Notes under the pieces: model-generated
Told to the model about the DNA's origin: nothing
The model's database searches: none
What the model saw: only the letters and a program-made list of their open reading frames with translations
Shown: in pieces, positions 59,746 to 64,000 of the stretch
How the letters are laid out: the number at the start of each line of letters is the position of its first letter
Position numbering within the stretch: position 1 is the first letter of the stretch
From: Cyprinodon diabolis
Lineage: Eukaryota; Chordata; Actinopteri; Cyprinodontiformes; Cyprinodontidae
Direction: 5' to 3'
Assembly: GCA_030533445.1 (NCBI GenBank)
Contig: CM060070.1
Coordinates: 26,524,001-26,588,000, forward strand
Length of the DNA stretch: 64,000 bases
Translations under genes and position numbers: made by a program

Positions 59746-61460
59746 AAAAGCGGCTCAGCAACAGTCTCAGAGGGGACCGCCGACTGCAGCTCAGGAACAG
59801 GCCCAGAAGTGACCGCCGACTGCGGTTCAGGAACAGGCCCAGGGGGAGCTGCCGACTGCGGCTCAGGAACTGGAACAGGAGGGACCGCCGACTGCGGCTC
59901 AGGAACAGGCTTTGAGGGGGCCACCGACTGCGGCTCAGGAACAGGAACAAGCTCGGACAGGGCCGCCCACTGCGGCTCAGGAACAGGAACAGGCTCAGAC
60001 GGGGCCGCCGACTGCGGCTCCGGATCAGGAACAGAGGAGGCCGCCGACTGCGGCTCCGGATCAGGAACAGAGGAGACCCCCGGCTGCGGCTCCGAATCAG
60101 GAACAGAGGAGACCGCCGACTGCGGCTCCGAATCAGGGGTCTTTGGAAGGCACAGAGCGGGCTCAGGGGTCTCCAGACAGCTCAGAGCGGGCTCAGGGGT
60201 CTCTAGACCGCTCAGAGCGGGCTCAGGAGTCTCTAGACGGCTCAGAGCGGGCTCACGGCGACGCCGTCTCTTACGCCGGGGGGTCTTAGGAGCTGGGCTG
60301 ACGGGTTCTGGCTCAAGGCTAACTGGTTTGAATATAGATTCAGGAACTGGATCTGGCTGGCGGGGAGCAGAATGTGGTGGCATGAAGGAGATGAGATCCT
60401 CCCTATCCCCATAAAAGAAGCTCCAGAGGTCAGATTTCTGGATACGGGTAGCTCTAACTGTTTGGGGTGTAATTTGTGGTCCTATTTCAAGTTTCTTAAC
60501 GGATGGTGCTAAGTGTTGATCGTGAATACGATGGCTGAGACTGACCTGGCTCAGATGGGAAACGGAGTCCTGGACCGGAAGCTGAACAGCTTTTACCTTA
60601 GCTGTGCAGGTTGAGACAGAATGACCAGGTTCTCCACAGTAAGTGCAAAGGTTCCCCCCAACTGTCCTTTGCCTCTCCACGGATGTGAGCCTGATGTGAC
60701 CGAGCGGCATTGGCTCTTCTTCAGAGGATTCTGTCGAGGAAGAGACACAATGGATCTTTGATACAGGTTCAGATACAGGTAGAACTCGGCTCCTAGATCT
60801 GGACTTGACTCTGGTTCGCAATCTGTTATCCAGGCGTATAGTTAAACCTATGAGCTCTTCCAATGTTGTAGGTTCTTCTAATGTGGCCAGCTCGTCTTTA
60901 ATAGCTTCGTTCAGAGCGCAGACATAAGCGCTTTTGAGCGCGGATTCATTCCATCCGGAAGCAGCAGCTTTGACCTGGAAGTCGATTGAAAAGTCAGTGA
61001 CAGTTCTATTTCCCTGTTTTAATTTCAAAAGACAACAAGATTCAGACGACTTATCAGTGACCTGGTAGAAAACTTGCAAGAACTCTAGGACAAACTCCTC
61101 AAACGAACAATCTAGGCTAGATTCGGAGGTAAATCTGGCTTCCGCCCATTCTAGGGCTTTTCCGGACAATCGTGACAGAATAAATGCTATTTTTCTTTTG
61201 TCATCAGGGAAACTGGAAGGCGAATCTTCAATATAGAATTTGCACTGGAACAAAAAGCCTTTACACTCATAAGGAAGACCGGAAAATCTTTCAGGAAGTG
61301 ATAGGCGGTATTCAGGAAACGACGGACCGGGTTCTGACCTGAGTGGAGGATTATTATCTTGAACCGGAAGTGGAGCGGGTTCCGTTCTTGGTGTTGCATC
61401 TTGAAGATATCCGGCTATTTTCTGTAAAAAGAGATTAGTTTGTTCTTGACATGTGTTCAA
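59667..61460 (-). CDS. gag of a sushi-type LTR element with proline-rich repeat tail
   Basis: A 597-codon open frame on the minus strand, starting at MNTCQEQTNLF. A capsid-like domain of the sushi/RTL type (PERFSGLPYECKGFLFQCKF, KALEWAEARFTSESS, DFSIDFQVKAAASGWNESAL) occupies about residues 50-220. A CCHC knuckle follows, CTYCGEPGHSVSTC, near residue 270. After a linker come four copies of LETPEPALS(G/C) (30-bp units, about 60140-60255) and about a dozen copies of an EPQSAxSSVPD unit (36-48 bp, about 59750-60130). The last 25 or so residues are hydrophobic (FFYTIFLSFAAAVLLLF) and appear to run into flanking DNA. No protease or pol follows. The natural ATG is at 61565 inside the LTR end, but TAG at 61520-61518 interrupts it. 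The frame is otherwise intact, unlike the sister gag at 4948-6017, so it may be a young gag-only element or a co-opted gene. Confidence 0.88.
   Translation of the reverse strand: MNTCQEQTNLFLQKIAGYLQDATPRTEPAPLPVQDNNPPLRSEPGPSFPEYRLSLPERFSGLPYECKGFLFQCKFYIEDSPSSFPDDKRKIAFILSRLSGKALEWAEARFTSESSLDCSFEEFVLEFLQVFYQVTDKSSESCCLLKLKQGNRTVTDFSIDFQVKAAASGWNESALKSAYVCALNEAIKDELATLEEPTTLEELIGLTIRLDNRLRTRVKSRSRSRVLPVSEPVSKIHCVSSSTESSEEEPMPLGHIRLTSVERQRTVGGNLCTYCGEPGHSVSTCTAKVKAVQLPVQDSVSHLSQVSLSHRIHDQHLAPSVKKLEIGPQITPQTVRATRIQKSDLWSFFYGDREDLISFMPPHSAPRQPDPVPESIFKPVSLEPEPVSPAPKTPRRKRRRRREPALSRLETPEPALSGLETPEPALSCLETPEPALCLPKTPDSEPQSAVSSVPDSEPQPGVSSVPDPEPQSAASSVPDPEPQSAAPSEPVPVPEPQWAALSELVPVPEPQSVAPSKPVPEPQSAVPPVPVPEPQSAAPPGPVPEPQSAVTSGPVPELQSAVPSETVAEPLLINVKTATNFFYTIFLSFAAAVLLLF
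59750..60130 (-). repeat. tandem repeat encoding EPQSA units
   Basis: GACTGCGGCTC recurs across this block. In its right part spacing is exactly 36 bp (60010, 60046, 60082, 60118); in its left part it varies between 36 and 48 bp. All spacings keep the gag frame. Confidence 0.88.
60144..60255 (-). repeat. 30-bp tandem repeat encoding LETPEPALSG units
   Basis: AGAGCGGGCTCA recurs at about 60154, 60184, 60214 and 60244, an exact 30-bp period, in frame with gag. Confidence 0.92.
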
Positions 61461-61517
61461 CTCACGGAGGGAGGTGTCGTGGCCCAGAATCAGAGTTTGT
61501 TGTTGCTCAAAAATCCT

Positions 61518-61520
61518 CTA
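61518..61520 (-). other. in-frame TAG near the natural gag start
   Basis: On the minus strand the gag frame from ATG 61565 reads MSEHSGQQTNPAEPL and then TAG, after which the same frame stays open for more than 610 codons. It is the only stop in that frame and is either a recent nonsense mutation or a suppressed stop. Confidence 0.8.
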
Positions 61521-61551
61521 GAGTGGTTCCGCTGGGTTAGTCTGTTGGCCA

Positions 61552-61604
61552 GAGTGTTCTGACATGTTTGGGTTTCAGGTTCCTAACCCATGTGCAGAAC
61601 ACTC
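61552..61604 (-). promoter_or_regulatory. candidate self-priming site, gag-only element
   Basis: GAGTGTTCTG (61552-61561) across the LTR/leader junction is exactly complementary to CAGAACACTC (61595-61604) inside the LTR, with 33 bp between. There is no tRNA-type primer site. The layout equals that of the chromovirus at 6006-6052. If this is the primer site, the RNA would start near 61604 on the minus strand. Confidence 0.55.
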
Positions 61605-62275
61605 AAGAGACTGGGAAAAAGTTCAAAGGTTTATTAAAGGATTTGTACAATAAACAGGTCAGGGGGTTATCAGATCCAGGACTGGTCTCGACAGGGTTCA
61701 CTGCAGAGGGGGACAGAGGAGTTAGCAGAAGTCCAGGTAATATGCAGGATGTGGAGGTGCAGGTCTGTACCTGTTCTGGAGTTTGAGCAGAGCGGCAGAG
61801 GGGGGGAACCAGGGGGGTCCAGAGACTGTCGGCAGGCTGAGGGCTTGGTGGAGGCAGAGCTTGGCTTGAGTGCATGCAGATCACAGATTTGAGTTTCCCT
61901 TCCAGATTCTTCAGAGAGCGGGCAGGCAGGTCTTTTGACTGGTTTGATTCTCCAGGGTTCTTCAGAGATCAGACAGACAGATTTCCAACAGAGAAACTCT
62001 TCAGGGTTTCTGGTTTCAGACAGGTTCAACGTGGGAAGCAGAGAAGACAAAACAGATCAGGTTCAGGTTTTCAGGGAGTCAGAGATTCAGACAGGCAGAT
62101 TGGCTCAGGCTTGCTAACCATAACTGGCAAACACTGTGGCGTCGAAGTGAAGTCCTCTGCCTCCTTATATACTGGTCTCCTGATGAGCAAACGAGCAACA
62201 GGTGGTGCAATCAGCTCCAGGAGACCTAGAACGCCCTCTGGTGGAGAAAAGTGGACAGACCTCCAGATCCCAACA
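61560..62275 (-). repeat. 5' LTR of the gag-only element
   Basis: 716 bp. On the plus strand it opens TGACATGTTTGGG and ends GATCCCAACA, so on the element strand it runs TGTTGGGATC ... CATGTCA. The last ten bases equal those of the chromovirus LTR at 909-918, and the block next to the leader is similar ('ccatgtgcagaacactc' against 'cacatgcagaacaccac'). The two elements are relatives, not copies. Confidence 0.85.
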
Positions 62276-62819
62276 CATACATATTCAGACAAATAATCAA
62301 AAATCAAATATATTCCTCCTGTAGCCTGCTTTAATCACAATAACATTATGGAGGAAAAGTGTTTTACTGGTTGAATGGTAGTGTATCAGTGTATTATAAT
62401 TTGTTGGAGTCACCTGGCAGCAGTTGAAGATGAAGATTAAAAATGTTGTTTAAACAAGTAGGACCTGTGCATCATCTATGGGCTTCTTCCTAATTTTGAT
62501 TCTGTTTTACTTTTCACAATAAATACTAAGTGGCTGTTTGACTGTGAGGTTGTTTTCTATCAAGCTTTTATAAAACACATAAATGTTCTCTTATTGATAT
62601 CAAGTTTTGTTGAATACCTGTTAAAGAAGTCCTTAATGCTTAAGATGTGAAGACAGATAAGGTGGATGTTATGGATCCTCGTTAAAAGGACATTGTATGT
62701 TTGTCTTTTTAATACCTAATGTGTCTAACAGACCTACTGTATGTGAATAGTTTTTTTTGATAGTTCACACAAAACTAGGACAGAACTCTGCTGCATGAAT
62801 CAGGAAATAAACCAATGTA
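62276..62819. other. sequence between LTR and TA-flanked repeat
   Basis: AT-rich; no gene or repeat recognised. It may be interior sequence of the Harbinger-like element. Confidence 0.35.
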
Positions 62820-63624
62820 CCGTAAATCCTCTAATATAGGCCGGGGCTTTTATTTCACTCAGGTACATCTTGGTCCAGGCCATTATTGGAAGGAGGCCAG
62901 AATTAGAGGCAGGCCTCTATTTCTATTTGATCAAAACAGACGACCAGTGGAATGAATAAAAAACAGATTTTGTGTCTCTTTGAACCTATAAAATACTAGG
63001 TTCATTTATTGAAAAAGTACAGTTACCATAACGGTATACAGAACATTATTCAGAGATCTTCCAGCAGCTGCAATTTTTCTGAACGGCAATACAAAAAAAA
63101 AAAAAAAAAAAAAAAAGACAGAGTGGAATCTTGGGCAAACTGACTTGCGAAACAAAGTTTAAAAAAAAAATTAATGGAAACTGCTCTGCCATCATAGCGA
63201 AATTTTATTAGAGGCAGGCTAAGTGGAAGTTGGCTACCAGTATCATATATTTCAAGGTAAATTTAGAACAACGAAGACCAACGAAAATCTGTAATTTTAA
63301 CGCTGCCTGGTTACCTCCAGACCTACCCGTAACCACATTTGTCTTTCAGATCAAAACGATTGTGAAAGGCCACTACGATCTCTGTGTAAGGATGGGACTT
63401 CCCATGCTAATGGCTTGGATTTGTTAGCAAACATTGCCCCCCTGTGGTACTTGTATGTTACTATCACAAGTTGTTGAGGACTGCCCAGGAACATCGTTGG
63501 TTTTAATTATAGCCCCGGCCTGTATAAGAGTCCGGCCACTATTTACCTCAGCCGACAGCCAGACAGGCCATTAATAGAGACCCGGCCGCTAATGGAATAC
63601 AGGCCAATATTAGAGAATTTACGG
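62820..63624. mobile_element. TA-flanked DNA transposon, 805 bp, non-coding
   Basis: The left end CCGTAAATCCTCTAATATAGG and the right end CCGTAAATTCTCTAATATTGG (complement) match at 19 of 21 positions and are bounded by TA on both sides. The subterminal 'ggccggggctttta' and 'aagccccggcctgtataaga' are also mutually inverted. The interior has a poly(A) tract near 63090-63115 and no transposase. TA duplication suggests a Tc1/mariner-type mobiliser, but the family is not certain. Confidence 0.75.
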
Positions 63625-63639
63625 TAATTGACTTTGAGG

Positions 63640-63835
63640 AAGGCGAAGACAGAGGACACTGAGTTTTTTTAGTAAAACCTGCTTCTGACCAGGTTAGCTC
63701 TCGGGAGAATTTTACTATGGTAACAGAAACAGAAGTTGCGTAAAGTGCTTTGTGAAATGGAAAAACTCAGTTTCCCTGATCTTATGTTTAAAGAATATGG
63801 AGTGTTCAGGGAACCTGCTTTTTGAAACCAGCCTC
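63640..63835. mobile_element. right part of a Harbinger-like element
   Basis: 'gtaaaacctgcttctgaccaggttagctc', 'actatggtaacag' and a final 'gaacctgctttttgaaacc' read like the 3' side of the same Harbinger-like repeat as 59411-59745. The complement of the end, GGTTTCAAAAAGCAGGTT, is a decayed partner of the left CATTTCACAAATCAGGTT. Confidence 0.4.
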
Positions 63836-64000
63836 AGCTCTTTTAAAAGGTTTAGTTCTTTAGGCTTGGCTTCTGTTTGATGCCTTATTTAATATCACCC
63901 TGAATGTTCTATCTTACTCTTATTTAGTAAGATACGAAAATTCAAACAGTTTGTGAAATAGAAAGCATTTTTTCTTCAGTGTTTTCAAAACGTTCTTATT
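63836..64000. other. intronic sequence at the right edge
   Basis: AT-rich; nothing identified. Confidence 0.35.

Larger units (their letters stand above)
59740..62275 (-). mobile_element. gag-only sushi-type LTR element (one LTR, no pol)
   Basis: It comprises the 5' LTR (62275-61560), a leader, and gag (natural ATG 61565). The left edge lies where the repeat tail ends, near 59740. No second LTR, polypurine tract or pol was found, so it is either 3'-truncated or a gag-only derivative. CATAC (62276-62280) follows the LTR but has no matching copy at the left edge. Confidence 0.8.

Noticed and set aside
59809..60414. 201-codon plus-strand frame rich in Gly-Ser-Gly-Thr, and a 125-codon companion
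   Set aside because: Antisense shadows of the gag tandem repeats; the minus frame has the gag domain and zinc knuckle.
1..64000. CRISPR arrays, tRNA or rRNA genes, operons
   Set aside because: None seen; the sequence is a vertebrate intron landscape. Regular repeats present are microsatellites, the gag tandem repeats and the 300-bp array.

Overview
The window is eukaryotic and almost certainly from a teleost fish, probably a percomorph. The base composition is AT-rich, there are no dense ORFs, and there are many vertebrate mobile elements: a Tf1/sushi-type Ty3/gypsy chromovirus, hAT, Tc1 and PIF/Harbinger DNA transposons, CR1/L2/Rex-type LINE pieces, and several fish-type interspersed repeats recognised by their wording. 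Only one piece of a host gene was recognised: a 217-bp exon at 37558-37774 (+) with clean splice sites. Its 72 encoded residues match cytosolic carboxypeptidase 6 (AGBL4/CCP6), a tubulin deglutamylase known for very long introns. No neighbouring AGBL4 exon was seen, so the window reads as two long introns (at least about 37.5 kb upstream and 26 kb downstream) colonised by transposons.

Layout. 205-6214: a chromovirus on the minus strand with 5-bp target duplications, one full LTR, one LTR with a 511-bp internal deletion, gag-pro-pol with two frameshifts and one stop, and a 717-bp repeat inserted between protease and reverse transcriptase. 6462-8090: a decayed hAT element with perfect 8-bp duplications and a remnant of the hAT dimerisation domain. 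9.2-10.0 kb: a Tc1 scrap and a MITE-like repeat. 13.2 kb: a hAT end. 15.3-16.1 kb: a broken LINE reverse transcriptase. 18.0 kb: an overlapping pair of perfect inverted repeats. 18.8-21.8 kb: a 3-kb non-coding repeat with a Helitron-like 3' hairpin and an internal tandem array of about 300 bp. 31.1-32.4 kb: a second hAT element with perfect 8-bp duplications and a decayed BED finger.

37.6 kb: the AGBL4 exon. 39.6 and 27.5 kb: LTR-like fragments. 43.9 kb: a LINE tail. 50.1-50.6 kb: a repeat carrying a short RecQ-helicase-like N-terminus. 53.36-54.43 kb: a solo LTR with its target duplication, itself carrying a Harbinger MITE. 54.7-56.3 kb: a Tc1-like copy carrying another MITE. 59.4-63.8 kb: a nested complex in which a gag-only sushi-type element (597-codon open gag with a proline-rich tandem-repeat tail, one LTR, no pol) and an 805-bp TA-flanked repeat appear to sit inside a Harbinger-like element.

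No operons, CRISPR arrays or convincing RNA genes were seen. The features most worth a second look are the open gag-only ORF with its repeat tail, the short inverted motif at the LTR/leader junction of both sushi-type elements (the arrangement expected for self-primed reverse transcription), and the 18.0-kb inverted-repeat pair. Family names rest on recognition by eye; no database search was run.
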